A stretch of 64,000 nucleotides of DNA from Roseibium sp. (GCA_017643925.1 JAEPML010000018.1:27943-91942); one strand, 5' to 3'. Positions 17,439 through 26,978 are shown, counted from the first letter of the stretch. Notes: generated by a model not told the origin, from the sequence alone. Numbers and translations are program-made.

Positions 17439-17999
17439 CTAGTTTTTTTGACTTTCAAATTTTCTGGCATGGTACTTCTGGAAAGGCTCGTCGCTGTCAT
17501 AACCCTCTTCAACCACCCAGGTTAGCATGTTCAGGGTCGTCCAACGACCAAAGGCACCGGGCATGTTGGCAACAGCGGCCTGGCTTGCAGATACGCCCTC
17601 GGAAACCTCTTTCGGAAAGAAGTAGATGTTCGGGGTGAACAAGGCACCCCAACGCCTGACCATGTCCTTTTCCGGCAATGATGTTCCGTCAAAGTCGGTG
17701 ACCTCGACGTCCCCGAACATGTTGATCTGGACAACGAAGAAGTTGTCTTCGATGTATTGCGCGATCTCAGGCACCACGAAAACTTCTTCATGCATCTTTT
17801 TGCAGTATATGCAGCCGCGTTGCTCGATGATGACCATCAGGCGCTTGCCTTCCGCAGTCGCTTCCTCGAGATCCTCCGACAGGTCCTTGAAGGTGTCACG
17901 CATCCAGGGCGCCTTGTGCAACCCATCGTCACCAAGCTCGGCGGCCTGGATCTGGGTTGCAAGAACAAGTGCACCCAAAAAGGCTATCAGTCGCGTCAT
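17439..17999 (-). CDS. soxW: SoxW periplasmic thioredoxin
   Basis: The 186-residue protein has a Sec signal and a thioredoxin-fold domain with active site GCIYC at about residues 62-66 and the cis-Pro segment FTPNIYFF. SoxW receives reducing power from SoxV and keeps periplasmic Sox cysteines, above all that of SoxY, reduced. It follows soxV by 16 bases, forming the soxVW unit. Confidence 0.92.
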   Translation of the reverse strand: MTRLIAFLGALVLATQIQAAELGDDGLHKAPWMRDTFKDLSEDLEEATAEGKRLMVIIEQRGCIYCKKMHEEVFVVPEIAQYIEDNFFVVQINMFGDVEVTDFDGTSLPEKDMVRRWGALFTPNIYFFPKEVSEGVSASQAAVANMPGAFGRWTTLNMLTWVVEEGYDSDEPFQKYHARKFESQKN

Positions 18000-18015
18000 G
18001 ATATTCCCTCCCTGA

Positions 18016-18756
18016 CTATCCGATGGAACTGAACCAGGGCACGTTCTCCAGCATCCACTGCGCGATGATGTTGATCGAATTTGTTGCGATCAGCACACCG
18101 AACAGGATCAGGAGAAGACCCATGAGTTTTTCAATGGTTCCCAGATACTTTCGAAACCGCGCCATGGCGGACATGAAGGGCCCGATAAACAGGGCTGCCG
18201 CCACGAAAGGCAGCGTCATACCCAGGCCATAGACCAGGAGCAGCGCGGCTCCTTGCCCTGCTGTTTCCTGCCCCGCGGCGGTGAACAGGATTGTTGCGAG
18301 CACGGGACCGACACAAGGTGTCCAGCCAAAGGCAAATGCCAGGCCGATCACGAAGGCGCCGACAAGACCGACACTCTTGCTGTCACCTGCGTCGGCCCTG
18401 AGTTGCCGATATAAGATCCCGATACGGATCACGCCGAGAAAGTGAAGCCCCATCGCAATGATGATTGCTGCCGCAATCCAGCGAAGGACGTCGAAATACT
18501 CGCGCACCAATTGTCCGAAGGTTGTCGCAGTCGCGCCAAGACCGACGAAGACGGTCATCACGCCCAGGGCAAAACAACATGCCGCCAGGAATGCACGCAT
18601 GCGGACTGCAACCGAGACCTGGCCACCGGCCTGGAGCTCGTTCATGCCTGTCCCCGCCAGGTAGCCGAGATAGAAGGGCACAATTGGCAGGATACAGGGC
18701 GACAGGAACGACAAGAGGCCCGCGATCAGTGCCCCGACAAAGGTGATTTCAAACAT
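18016..18756 (-). CDS. soxV: SoxV, CcdA/DsbD-type membrane thiol transporter
   Basis: The 246-residue protein has about six hydrophobic helices and the two membrane-embedded cysteines typical of CcdA: LSFLSPCILPIVPF and FGWTPCVGPVL. It moves electrons from cytoplasmic thioredoxin to periplasmic SoxW. It is divergent from soxS, with a proposed SoxR site in the 81-base gap. Confidence 0.92.
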   Translation of the reverse strand: MFEITFVGALIAGLLSFLSPCILPIVPFYLGYLAGTGMNELQAGGQVSVAVRMRAFLAACCFALGVMTVFVGLGATATTFGQLVREYFDVLRWIAAAIIIAMGLHFLGVIRIGILYRQLRADAGDSKSVGLVGAFVIGLAFAFGWTPCVGPVLATILFTAAGQETAGQGAALLLVYGLGMTLPFVAAALFIGPFMSAMARFRKYLGTIEKLMGLLLILFGVLIATNSINIIAQWMLENVPWFSSIG

Positions 18757-18783
18757 TGGATGAGCAGCTTCTCAGCTTGATAT

Positions 18784-18799
18784 ATTCATAAATTAGATT
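18784..18799. promoter_or_regulatory. Proposed SoxR operator (site 4) between soxV and soxS
   Basis: ATTCATAAATTAGATT differs from ATTC-N8-GAAT at one base. Its place between the divergent soxV and soxSR units would allow autoregulation of soxR. Confidence 0.5.
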
Positions 18800-18837
18800 A
18801 TGATTAAGTGTGCGTGCTCGTCAATCGGGGACTGAAT

Positions 18838-19206
18838 TTGACTTTTTTGAAGACACTCACCGTTCTGCTGCTTGCACTTGCGCCGGTGTCTGCAGGTGCC
18901 GAGACGTTCTTGCTCATGGCTGAGGAAGACGGGTGCCTTTGGTGTGCCCGATGGAACAAGGAGATCGCTCACATCTACCCGAAAACGGCAGAAGGCAAAG
19001 CGGCGCCGCTGCAACGCTTTGACCTTTACAGCGACAAGCCCGAGGTAACCTTCAAAACCAGGGTCCGTTTTACACCGACCTTCATTCTCGTGCAAAATGG
19101 TGCTGAAGTCGGCCGAATCGAGGGCTACCCGGGCGAGGATTTCTTTTGGGGCCTGCTTGGGACGATGTTCGAACGTGCGAAAATCCCCGTGGACCAGACA
19201 GGTTGA
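18838..19206 (+). CDS. soxS: SoxS periplasmic thioredoxin-like protein
   Basis: From a TTG start at 18838, preceded by GGGGA at a good distance, the 122-residue protein has a clean Sec signal (LKTLTVLLLALAPVSAGA), then a thioredoxin-like site DGCLWC and the cis-Pro segment RFTPTFILV. A GTG at 18808 would add ten residues before the signal and is less likely. SoxS in Paracoccus reactivates Sox proteins by thiol exchange. It is seven bases upstream of soxR. Confidence 0.88.
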   Translation: MTFLKTLTVLLLALAPVSAGAETFLLMAEEDGCLWCARWNKEIAHIYPKTAEGKAAPLQRFDLYSDKPEVTFKTRVRFTPTFILVQNGAEVGRIEGYPGEDFFWGLLGTMFERAKIPVDQTG

Positions 19207-19212
19207 ACAAAA

Positions 19213-19596
19213 ATGACAACTGATGTGACAACCAAATCTGACGGCTCCGGCGAGTCGACGTCGCGGCTTCCGGTCTTCGACGTCAACATGTGTGCTGAAG
19301 ACATGGAAAGGATGATGAAAAACGCACAACGCGCTTCAAACTTTCTGAAGGCCATCAGCCACGAAGGACGCCTGATGATCCTCTGTCATCTGGCTTCCGG
19401 AGAAAAGTCGGTCGCGGAACTGGAGAACCTGCTTTCTGCACGGCAGGCAGCGGTGTCGCAACAACTCACGCGCTTGAGGCTCGAAGGCCTCGTCTCGCCC
19501 CGGCGCGACGGCAAGGCAATCTACTACAGTCTGGCAGACGACAGGCCCAAACAAATCATGGAAGTGGTCTACGACCTGTTCTGCAAAGAGGATTGA
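19213..19596 (+). CDS. soxR: SoxR, ArsR-family sulfur-responsive repressor
   Basis: The 127-residue winged-helix protein has the recognition region SVAELENLLSARQAAVSQQLTRLRLEGLV. Cys58 (MILCHL) and Cys124 (LFCKED) are 66 residues apart, as in the SqrR/BigR/SoxR group where they form a disulfide or polysulfide bridge; Cys27 is extra. It should repress sox units until reduced sulfur modifies these cysteines. Five ATTC-N8-GAAT sites in the locus are its likely operators, including one upstream of its own unit. Confidence 0.93.
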   Translation: MTTDVTTKSDGSGESTSRLPVFDVNMCAEDMERMMKNAQRASNFLKAISHEGRLMILCHLASGEKSVAELENLLSARQAAVSQQLTRLRLEGLVSPRRDGKAIYYSLADDRPKQIMEVVYDLFCKED

Positions 19597-19637
19597 CCGT
19601 ACGCTGAATTAGCGCCCGGTTTTGGGAGGAACCGGAA

Positions 19638-20693
19638 ATGCTGGAATTGCTCGGAGAAGCAAATACAGCCGCCCTCATCGGTCTTGGGGGCGGTATCGCC
19701 CTTGGCTTGGCTGCCCGGATTGGCCGGTTTTGCACATTGGGTGCAATCGAGGACTACCTTTATGGCGCGGATGATCGAAGGCTTCGCATGTGGGGCCTTG
19801 CAATCGGCGTTGCGATCATCGGCACTCACCTGGCAATGTCGTGGGACTTCATGGACGGTGCGAGCACGGCCTATCTGGACCGGGTCTGGAACCCTCTTGG
19901 CTCGATCGTTGGCGGTCTGATGTTCGGTTACGGAATGGCGCTCAGCGGCAATTGCGGCTACGGCGCGCTGGCACGACTGGGCGGTGGAGATCTCCGGTCG
20001 TTCGTGATCGTGCTCGTCTTGGGCCTGTCGGCCTATTTCGTCATGTCGGGCCCACTTGCGCATGTGCGGGTCTGGTTGTTCTCGGCTGAAACCGGCGCAA
20101 CGTCTCCGCAGGGCCTGAGCCAGTATCTGCACTCCGCCTTCAACATCACGCCAGCCCTGACCGGCGTTGTCGTGGGTGGTGGGATCATCGCCTTCGTGTT
20201 CTGCAGTTCCGCTTTTCGCAGATCACCCGGGCAGATCTTCTGGGGAGCTGTCGTTGGCCTGACAATCGTGTCCGGCTGGATTGGAACCTACTGGGTCGCC
20301 ATGACGGGTTTTGAGGCGGAACCAATCGAATCCCACGCTTTTGCTGCCCCGATTGGCGACACGATCTACTACGGCATGACGGCGTCGGGAAACACCCTGT
20401 CCTTCAGCGTCGGCTCTGTTATCGGCGTTGTCCTGGGCGCATGCCTCGGGTCCTATTCAAAGGGCCATTTCCGTTGGGAAGCCTGCGAAGATCCGCGCGA
20501 ACTGCGCCGCCAAATCATCGGGGCTGCGATCATGGGCCCCGGCGCGATCCTCGCCGTCGGCTGCAGCGTCGGCCAGGGTATCTCGGCCTTCTCGGTCCTT
20601 GCCTACAGCGCACCTGTTACCTTCCTTGCGATTTTCGCAGGCGCGGCGATTGGATTGAGGCAATTGATCACCGGGTTTGCTGCGGCGGAATAA
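19638..20693 (+). CDS. YeeE/YedE-family sulfur transporter (SoxT-type), first copy
   Basis: The 351-residue membrane protein has two YeeE-type repeats with conserved cysteines in RIGRFCTLGA, LSGNCGYGALARLGGG and AVGCSVGQGISAFS. Characterised YeeE imports thiosulfate; SoxT in sox loci is needed for sulfur signalling or uptake. A GGAGG site lies just before the ATG. It is 41 bases after soxR and probably co-transcribed with soxSR. Confidence 0.88.
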   Translation: MLELLGEANTAALIGLGGGIALGLAARIGRFCTLGAIEDYLYGADDRRLRMWGLAIGVAIIGTHLAMSWDFMDGASTAYLDRVWNPLGSIVGGLMFGYGMALSGNCGYGALARLGGGDLRSFVIVLVLGLSAYFVMSGPLAHVRVWLFSAETGATSPQGLSQYLHSAFNITPALTGVVVGGGIIAFVFCSSAFRRSPGQIFWGAVVGLTIVSGWIGTYWVAMTGFEAEPIESHAFAAPIGDTIYYGMTASGNTLSFSVGSVIGVVLGACLGSYSKGHFRWEACEDPRELRRQIIGAAIMGPGAILAVGCSVGQGISAFSVLAYSAPVTFLAIFAGAAIGLRQLITGFAAAE

Positions 20694-20808
20694 GCGCCTC
20701 TTCGCGCCGGACGACCGCTCCACTGCCAACCTGACCTGACCCGTCTCTGGATGACATGAGGCACGAAGGACCTTCAGCCCGATCTGATGAAAGGAACCCA
20801 CTCAACAC

Positions 20809-20824
20809 ATTCAAATTATCGAAT
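20809..20824. promoter_or_regulatory. Proposed SoxR operator (site 5) before the second transporter
   Basis: ATTCAAATTATCGAAT fits ATTC-N8-GAAT exactly. It lies in the gap between the two YeeE/YedE genes, about 108 bases before the second ATG. Confidence 0.6.
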
Positions 20825-20931
20825 TTTTCTATATTTCCTTGAGGTTGGTCAATGCCCGGACAGGTCCTGGCGGCAAAAATGATGTTGTCCCGGCCATCGG
20901 GCAGAAGCCAGTCGTACGATCGGAGCCACCC

Positions 20932-22014
20932 ATGGATCTGACATACCTTCTCGATCACCTGTCGGAGCCGACGCTGCTCGTGCTTGGAGGACTTCTGGTT
21001 GGCATGATGTTCGGCATTTTTGCCCAGCAAAGTCGCTTCTGTCTCCGCGCCGCTGCGCTCGAGTTCTCGCGCATGCAGTCAGCGGACCGCCTTCCGATCT
21101 GGTTGTTGGCCTTTTCCAGCGCGCTACTTGCAACTCAGGTTCTTGGCGCCGGTGGGCATATCGACATCCATGAAACCCGGCAACTTGCCTCGCCTCAGAG
21201 CCTCTCCGGCGCCCTGCTCGGTGGCGTGATGTTTGGTACCGGCATGGTCATGGCAAGAGGCTGCGCGAGCCGGCTGCTGGTGCTGTCGGCAACCGGCAAC
21301 CTTCGGGCCCTCCTCTCCGGTCTTGTTTTTGCCGTTGTGGCTCAGGCCAGTTTGTATGGCGCCCTGAAACCGGCACGTGACTGGCTTTCCGGATTGTGGA
21401 CGACGGTCGAGGTTGGCGGAAACGACCTGACCCGGCATCTCGGCCTCGGTCCTGCCGGCGTCTATCTCTTCGGTGGCATGTGGCTGGTGGCCGGGCTCGT
21501 CCTCACTTGGCGCAACCGCAGTTCCCTTTGGCGTACAATCGCCGCCGTCGGTGCAGGCCTGGCCGTTCCAGCAGCCCTCCTGTTCACAACCACGATGTCC
21601 AGACAGGCGTTCGATCCCGTATCGGTGGAAGGCGTCACCTTCACGGGCCCATCGGCCGACACGTTGATGTTGTTCCTGTCAACGCCAGCCGACGGATTTG
21701 ACTTTGCATCGGGACTGGTTCCGGGCGTTTTCCTGGGATCTTTCGTGGCCGCCTTTCTGACGCGGCAACTGGCGCTTCAAGGCTTCGAAAGCGGCCCCTC
21801 CATGGCCCGCTATCTTTCCGGTGCGGCCCTGATGGGATTTGGGGGCATGCTTGCCGGTGGCTGCGCCGTCGGGGCAGGCATCACCGGCGCCTCTCTTTTT
21901 GCAGCGACCGCATGGGTCACCCTGATCGGTATCTGGCTGTCGGCAACAGCGTCAGACAGGTTGATTGCAAAACTACAAAACGGGGTTGAGCCGACCGCAC
22001 ACTCCTCCATTTGA
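20932..22014 (+). CDS. YeeE/YedE-family sulfur transporter (SoxT-type), second copy
   Basis: The ATG at 20932 is preceded by CGGAG and gives 360 residues; the open frame upstream from 20839 is not protein-like. Conserved cysteine segments are QQSRFCLRAAALEF, MARGCASRLLVLSATGNLR and LAGGCAVGAGITG. It is clearly paralogous to its neighbour but diverged. Two copies may serve import and sensing separately. It has its own proposed SoxR site. Confidence 0.88.
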   Translation: MDLTYLLDHLSEPTLLVLGGLLVGMMFGIFAQQSRFCLRAAALEFSRMQSADRLPIWLLAFSSALLATQVLGAGGHIDIHETRQLASPQSLSGALLGGVMFGTGMVMARGCASRLLVLSATGNLRALLSGLVFAVVAQASLYGALKPARDWLSGLWTTVEVGGNDLTRHLGLGPAGVYLFGGMWLVAGLVLTWRNRSSLWRTIAAVGAGLAVPAALLFTTTMSRQAFDPVSVEGVTFTGPSADTLMLFLSTPADGFDFASGLVPGVFLGSFVAAFLTRQLALQGFESGPSMARYLSGAALMGFGGMLAGGCAVGAGITGASLFAATAWVTLIGIWLSATASDRLIAKLQNGVEPTAHSSI

Positions 22015-22278
22015 GGGCTGAAGTGGTCCACGACCTGGCAAAGACGACCAGACCATCCTTGGTGCGGCCTAGAAGCGACTGAGATCTGAAATCCCTGACG
22101 ACTGTCACAGGCAGCCCAATTTCCGTTGAAATACAGGTCCGAAATTCGAATTTTTCTCGAATGCCAATTTAACCATTAATGGATTTTTAATGTTTCAGGC
22201 ACTTGAAAGCCGTCGCTTTCAGCCTGATTTTGAGTAGAGGTTTACAAAGAATTTACTCTATTCCGGCCGGTCCCAAGA
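22015..22278. other. AT-rich promoter region before the adhesin gene
   Basis: No gene is seen. The region holds CCATTAATGG (22173-22182), a perfect ten-base palindrome, and paired ATTCGAAT/CGAAT elements at 22144-22162 that do not have the SoxR-site spacing. A binding site for an adhesin regulator is possible. Confidence 0.35.
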
Positions 22279-25200
22279 ATGGTTCAAACTGTCGAAGTCG
22301 CCCAAGCACAGGTTCAGAACTCAGGCAATCAGCCAGGAACTGATCCCGTACAGCCCCTGCTGTTGTCACCGCCTGAAACAGATCAGACCAGCATGCTGCT
22401 TTTGCAGCCCGGCCAACAAGTCGACTTCCGACAGATCCTGGACGTTGAAATCTCGTTCGTGAGGGTTGGTGACGACCTGGAACTGGCTTTTGCGGACGGT
22501 GGCACGATCATCGTGCAGAGCTTCTTCTCCGGACCAGGAAGTTCGCTCGTCGCGATTGTCGGCGACGGACAGATTCTCTCGCTCGATGCGTTTTCCTCCA
22601 TCGCCGCCCTTCAAACAGCCACAGAGTTTGAAACCGCCGCTGGCGGCACAACAACCCTTTCGTTCGAGCTCAGCAACAATCCGGGCTCCGCAGAGGGGTT
22701 TCGTGACGCCAATATTGGTGACCTGGGCGACGGGCTGGGTGTGAGTGACCTCCTTCAGTCCGGCCCTCCTCTTGAGGACGAAGTCCCTGAAGAAGAAGCG
22801 TTTGGCGGGGACGACGATAAAGATCCATCGCTGCTGACTGCGGCAACAGACAGCAGCATCGATGAGGGAAACCTCGCCGACGGCAACGAAGCTGGCGCGG
22901 GCCCGACCACCGTTTCCGGCGATTTGGGGATCAGTTTCGGCGAAGATGCCGGTGCATCGCCAACCCTCGTGTTTGACACCGACGGCTCCGGTACGCCGCT
23001 CGATTCAACCGGGACAGCATTCGCACTCACTTCAGACAATGTCGCGCTTGAATACACGATCACGGATAACAGCGATGGTGGCCAGACGCTGGTCGCTACC
23101 AAGGCAGGTACATCCGAAGTCGTCTTCACGGTGACGCTCGAGATTGTGCCAGACGCGGTTGCCGAAGGAGTGCCCGGCGGATCTTACACATTCACCCTTT
23201 CCGGGAACCTCGATCACGTCACCGGCGCAACTGACGATGAACTGCCGGTTTCCTTCGCCTTCACAGGCGCCGATACCAACGGGGATTCCGTCAGCTCCAG
23301 CTTCCAGGTAACCGTTGTCGACGACGATGTCCTGATCGGCGACGCAGAAGACACTTCGGTTGATGAAGAAGGTCTGGCAACCGGCTCCACGGACAGCGGC
23401 TACGATGGCGACCTGGCGGGTTCGAATGTGACCTCCAGCGGTGACCTTGACATTTCCTGGGGCTCGGACAATGCCAACCCAACGTCCGGCGGCGGAACGG
23501 GCGACAGATCAGTTGTCTTTTCAGAAACGCAATCCGGACTCACCGGACTGACCTCCAACGGTTCCAGCGTTTCGACGGCCACTTTGTCGGATGGCACCCT
23601 GGTCGGCTACACCGGCAGCACCGTCCCCTCCTCCACGAGTGACAGCTCCGTCGTGTTTCACGCCACGCTGTCCGATTCCGGAACCGGCAGTTACTCTTTC
23701 ACGCTTGTCCAGAACCTCGACCATCCAGAAGTGGATACCGAGGACGATCTGGAACTGACATTCGCTTTCACCGCGACCGACGGCGATGGCGACACCGCCT
23801 CATCGACCTTCTCTGTCATTGTGGATGACGATGCGCTGGTTATAGGCGACACAGAAGACACTTCGGTCGACGAAGAAGGTCTGGCGACCGGCACAACGGA
23901 TAGCGGCTACGACGGCGACCTGGCGGGTTCGGATGTTACTACCAGCGGCGACCTTGCCATCTCGTGGGGGGCCGACGACGCCAACCCGACGTCCGGCGAC
24001 GGCACGGGTGACAGGTCCGTCGCCTTTTCCGAGACGCAATCCGGACTGACCGGTTTGACCACAAATGGTCTCAGTGTTTCGACGGCCACTTTGTCGGATG
24101 GCACCCTGGTCGGCTACACCGGCAGCACGGCACCCTCCTCCACAAGTGACAGCTCGGTCGTGTTTCACGCTTCGCTGTCCGATTCCGGAAGCGGAAGCTA
24201 TTCGTTCACGCTTGTCCAGAACCTCGACCATCCTGAAGTGGATACCGAGGACGATCTGGAACTGACATTCGCCTTCACCGCAACAGACAGCGATGGCGAC
24301 ACAGCCTCGTCGACTTTCTCTGTCACTGTGGATGACGACGCTCCCGCTCCGAACGAAGCCATCACCGTCACGGTGGATGAAGACGATATCGACAATTTCT
24401 ATTCTCTGGGAAGCTCTCCGCGGGACGGTGACAGCGATGGATCAACGACCGGGCCAACCGACGCAGCAGACGGTCCCGCCTATGTAAGCGGCTCACTGGC
24501 ATCGGCCGTCAGTTTCGGTGCCGACGGTCCGGCAAGCGATGCGACCTTCTCATTTGCCGACGATGCAGCCGATATCATGGAGGCACTCGGCCTCACGTCC
24601 AATGGGGAAAGCCTGTCGTTCGAAATCAGGACTTCCGGCGGTGATGTTTCGCTTTTCGGCTATGTCGATACCGACAGTGATGGCTCCTATACCGAGCCCG
24701 ACTTTCAAAGCGAAATCGTTGGCGACCGGCCGATCATCAGCCTGCAGCTTGATGCGAACGGGGACTATGTCCTTGAGCTCTTCGATCAACTGGATCATGT
24801 CGATGACGGGAACACCGAGGGCACGACACTTGTCGCCGGAACCGGGTCCATCGACGCGATCGATTTCGGTGCAGCTATTGTTGCAACGGACGGCGACGAT
24901 GACACGCTCGACCTGAGCGGCCAATTTCAGGTCGCTGTAAGAGACGACGTGCCCGAAGTTGACATCTGGGTCGAGGACTACGTTCGAATAGATGAAACCT
25001 ACGGTCTCCACAGCGACAATTCCTTCGACCCGTTCCTTGGCGACTATGATCCGTTTGTCGTGGCCCTGTTCGCCGGCGTAACCAATCCGGGATCGGACGC
25101 GGATCTGCCGGGACCGATCTACGCGGACTACACGGTCGTGAATTTTGATGGCGCCGACGGCGCTGACGAATTTGCTGACATCGCGCTTTCCCTGCAGATC

Positions 25201-26967
25201 GATGATGCTGATTCAGGTCTGTTCACGACCGAAGGCGACGCGATCACCCTCACGCTGGAAGATGGTTTGGTCGTCGGGCGAATCCCGACCGGAGAAGCCG
25301 TCTTCGCAATCCACATAGATGACTGTGGCTGCGTCAGCATTGCCCAGTACCAGTCCCTGATGCATCCGGACGACACGTCTTCCGATGAACACATCGACCT
25401 TGCCGGCAAGTTGTCGGCGGTCATCATGGTCACCGATGCCGACGGTGATACGGCCACAGCATCCGTATCGATCGGTGAAGATGTGACCTTCGATGATGAC
25501 GGGCCGACCGCCTATCGTTGGGGCTCTGCAATCAACGTGGATGAAGCCACCGATCTCGAGGTTCAGGTGGCTGGTCAGTTGCGCTTCGATGGTGGCGCCG
25601 ACGGGGCCACGGTCACGGACGTGGAGATCACGACCGTGGGTGGTTACGTTCAGGGTCTGGATCAGGAACTCTCCGGCCCGGCGCGGTTTGGTGATCTCAC
25701 CAGCAACGGTTCGCGCATGACCGCGACAACCACCGAATCTGGCGGTGTCATCACGATCAACGCCGTGGTTGAAGGGTCTGGAGCACGTGCGTTCGAACTC
25801 GTCATGCAGCCGGATGGCAGCTACACGTTCCAGCAATTCGTCTCCTTCGATCACCCGGATTCCGGCGAGACAGGTCGAGACGATTTCCTGGGAATTCGCA
25901 TGCTCTACACCGTCACGGATGGAGACGGCGACACGGATTCCTCATATGCCTTCGTGCGTGTCTGGGATGACGGCGCGGAAATCGGGACACCCGATGATGT
26001 CGAAATCAATGCAAGTGTTCTCGACACTGCCGACACCTCCGACGATGCTGTTACCGGTTCCCTCGATATCGATTGGGGCGTGGATGTCGGCAATTCGGGA
26101 ACGGGTGTTCCGGGAGACCGCTCGGTAAGCTTCGCCGATACCTCGGTTGCCGCGAACAATGTCGACGTTTCCAGTGACGGTAGTTCTGTGACGCTCATGT
26201 CCGGCACCGAAACGGTCAATTTCGGCTTCAGCGGTGATGTGCTCGTCGGTTACACGGGGGCCGATGTCTCCGCAAACCAGGTGTTCACGGTATCGCTCGA
26301 TGATGCCAGTGGAGAATACGAGTTCACGCTGCTCGCCGAACTGACTTTCGACGGGCTGACGGATGCACGCGACAATGTCATCGACCTGGCGTTTGACTTC
26401 GTTGCCACCGACAGCGACGACGATGACAGCGGGACAGGCACCTTTACGGTCACCGTTGATGGGGCTCCTGCCGAGTTGATCGGGGATGACACCGCCAACA
26501 CGCTCACTGGAACGGATGGCGCGGACGCGATCTACGGACTGGGTGATGCGGATACGCTTTCCGGCGGCCTTGAAGATGACTACCTCATTGGTGGTCTCGG
26601 CGCCGACAATTTGACCGGCGGAGCTGGCAATGACACCTATGTCTGGGATTCCCTGAGTGAGGTCGGGGACACGATCACCGACTTTGATGTTTCCAGCGAT
26701 GGTGATGCCGACGACGACAGGCTGGATCTTGGTGCCCTGCTTGATGATGTTTTCGGCGGCTCGGGCGCGATGGTGGCGGAGGCGATCGCAACCGGCTATG
26801 TCCGCGTCACCCAATCCGGGGTCGACCCTGCGGTGGTTGAAGTTGATAGCGACGGCGGCGGCGACAGCTGGACGACGGTTACCGATTTGACCGGTGTAGG
26901 CGCTGGTGACACCGTCCGGGTCGTTCTGGACGAAACCGGTACCTATACCGATGTTACGGTGGCGTAG
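22279..26967 (+). CDS. Large RTX-type Lap/Bap-like surface adhesin secreted by type I system
   Basis: The 1562-residue acidic protein starts with a BapA-prefix-like domain (about 50-105, GDDLELAFADGGTIIVQSFF). TAAG at residues 119-122 matches the cleavage motif used by LapG proteases. Then come VCBS/cadherin-like repeats rich in Asp, each ending in patterns such as FTATDGDGDTASSTF, including two nearly identical 169-residue units. Near residues 1410-1460 are RTX nonapeptides (GLGDADTL, GGLGADNLTGGAGND), followed by a type I secretion C-terminal target domain ending in VRVVLDETGTYTDVTVA. It should be exported by the ABC exporter downstream and held at the surface by its N-terminus until proteolysis releases it. 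The protease gene lies 860 bases away on the other strand. Function: attachment and biofilm formation. Confidence 0.88.
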   Translation: MVQTVEVAQAQVQNSGNQPGTDPVQPLLLSPPETDQTSMLLLQPGQQVDFRQILDVEISFVRVGDDLELAFADGGTIIVQSFFSGPGSSLVAIVGDGQILSLDAFSSIAALQTATEFETAAGGTTTLSFELSNNPGSAEGFRDANIGDLGDGLGVSDLLQSGPPLEDEVPEEEAFGGDDDKDPSLLTAATDSSIDEGNLADGNEAGAGPTTVSGDLGISFGEDAGASPTLVFDTDGSGTPLDSTGTAFALTSDNVALEYTITDNSDGGQTLVATKAGTSEVVFTVTLEIVPDAVAEGVPGGSYTFTLSGNLDHVTGATDDELPVSFAFTGADTNGDSVSSSFQVTVVDDDVLIGDAEDTSVDEEGLATGSTDSGYDGDLAGSNVTSSGDLDISWGSDNANPTSGGGTGDRSVVFSETQSGLTGLTSNGSSVSTATLSDGTLVGYTGSTVPSSTSDSSVVFHATLSDSGTGSYSFTLVQNLDHPEVDTEDDLELTFAFTATDGDGDTASSTFSVIVDDDALVIGDTEDTSVDEEGLATGTTDSGYDGDLAGSDVTTSGDLAISWGADDANPTSGDGTGDRSVAFSETQSGLTGLTTNGLSVSTATLSDGTLVGYTGSTAPSSTSDSSVVFHASLSDSGSGSYSFTLVQNLDHPEVDTEDDLELTFAFTATDSDGDTASSTFSVTVDDDAPAPNEAITVTVDEDDIDNFYSLGSSPRDGDSDGSTTGPTDAADGPAYVSGSLASAVSFGADGPASDATFSFADDAADIMEALGLTSNGESLSFEIRTSGGDVSLFGYVDTDSDGSYTEPDFQSEIVGDRPIISLQLDANGDYVLELFDQLDHVDDGNTEGTTLVAGTGSIDAIDFGAAIVATDGDDDTLDLSGQFQVAVRDDVPEVDIWVEDYVRIDETYGLHSDNSFDPFLGDYDPFVVALFAGVTNPGSDADLPGPIYADYTVVNFDGADGADEFADIALSLQIDDADSGLFTTEGDAITLTLEDGLVVGRIPTGEAVFAIHIDDCGCVSIAQYQSLMHPDDTSSDEHIDLAGKLSAVIMVTDADGDTATASVSIGEDVTFDDDGPTAYRWGSAINVDEATDLEVQVAGQLRFDGGADGATVTDVEITTVGGYVQGLDQELSGPARFGDLTSNGSRMTATTTESGGVITINAVVEGSGARAFELVMQPDGSYTFQQFVSFDHPDSGETGRDDFLGIRMLYTVTDGDGDTDSSYAFVRVWDDGAEIGTPDDVEINASVLDTADTSDDAVTGSLDIDWGVDVGNSGTGVPGDRSVSFADTSVAANNVDVSSDGSSVTLMSGTETVNFGFSGDVLVGYTGADVSANQVFTVSLDDASGEYEFTLLAELTFDGLTDARDNVIDLAFDFVATDSDDDDSGTGTFTVTVDGAPAELIGDDTANTLTGTDGADAIYGLGDADTLSGGLEDDYLIGGLGADNLTGGAGNDTYVWDSLSEVGDTITDFDVSSDGDADDDRLDLGALLDDVFGGSGAMVAEAIATGYVRVTQSGVDPAVVEVDSDGGGDSWTTVTDLTGVGAGDTVRVVLDETGTYTDVTVA
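23338..24351 (+). repeat. Tandem 507-base duplication inside the adhesin gene
   Basis: Bases 23338-23844 and 23845-24351 are near-identical direct copies of exactly 169 codons, both beginning at GGCGAC before the TSVDEEGLATG segment. Most differences are silent or conservative, indicating recent duplication or gene conversion. Unit number may vary between strains. Confidence 0.85.
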
Positions 26968-26978
26968 AACGCCACCGT
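26956..26978 (+). terminator. Hairpin spanning the adhesin stop codon
   Basis: ACGGTGGCG and CGCCACCGT form a perfect nine-base stem with a five-base loop that contains the TAG stop. No U-tract follows, so it may act as a weak terminator or as 3'-end protection. Confidence 0.5.

Noticed and set aside
22144..22162. Possible sixth SoxR site before the adhesin gene
   Set aside because: ATTC and GAAT are 11 bases apart, not 8, so it does not fit the motif.
22755..23129. Minus-strand open frames across the adhesin gene
   Set aside because: They are shadows caused by the strong codon bias of Asp/Ser/Thr-rich repeats.
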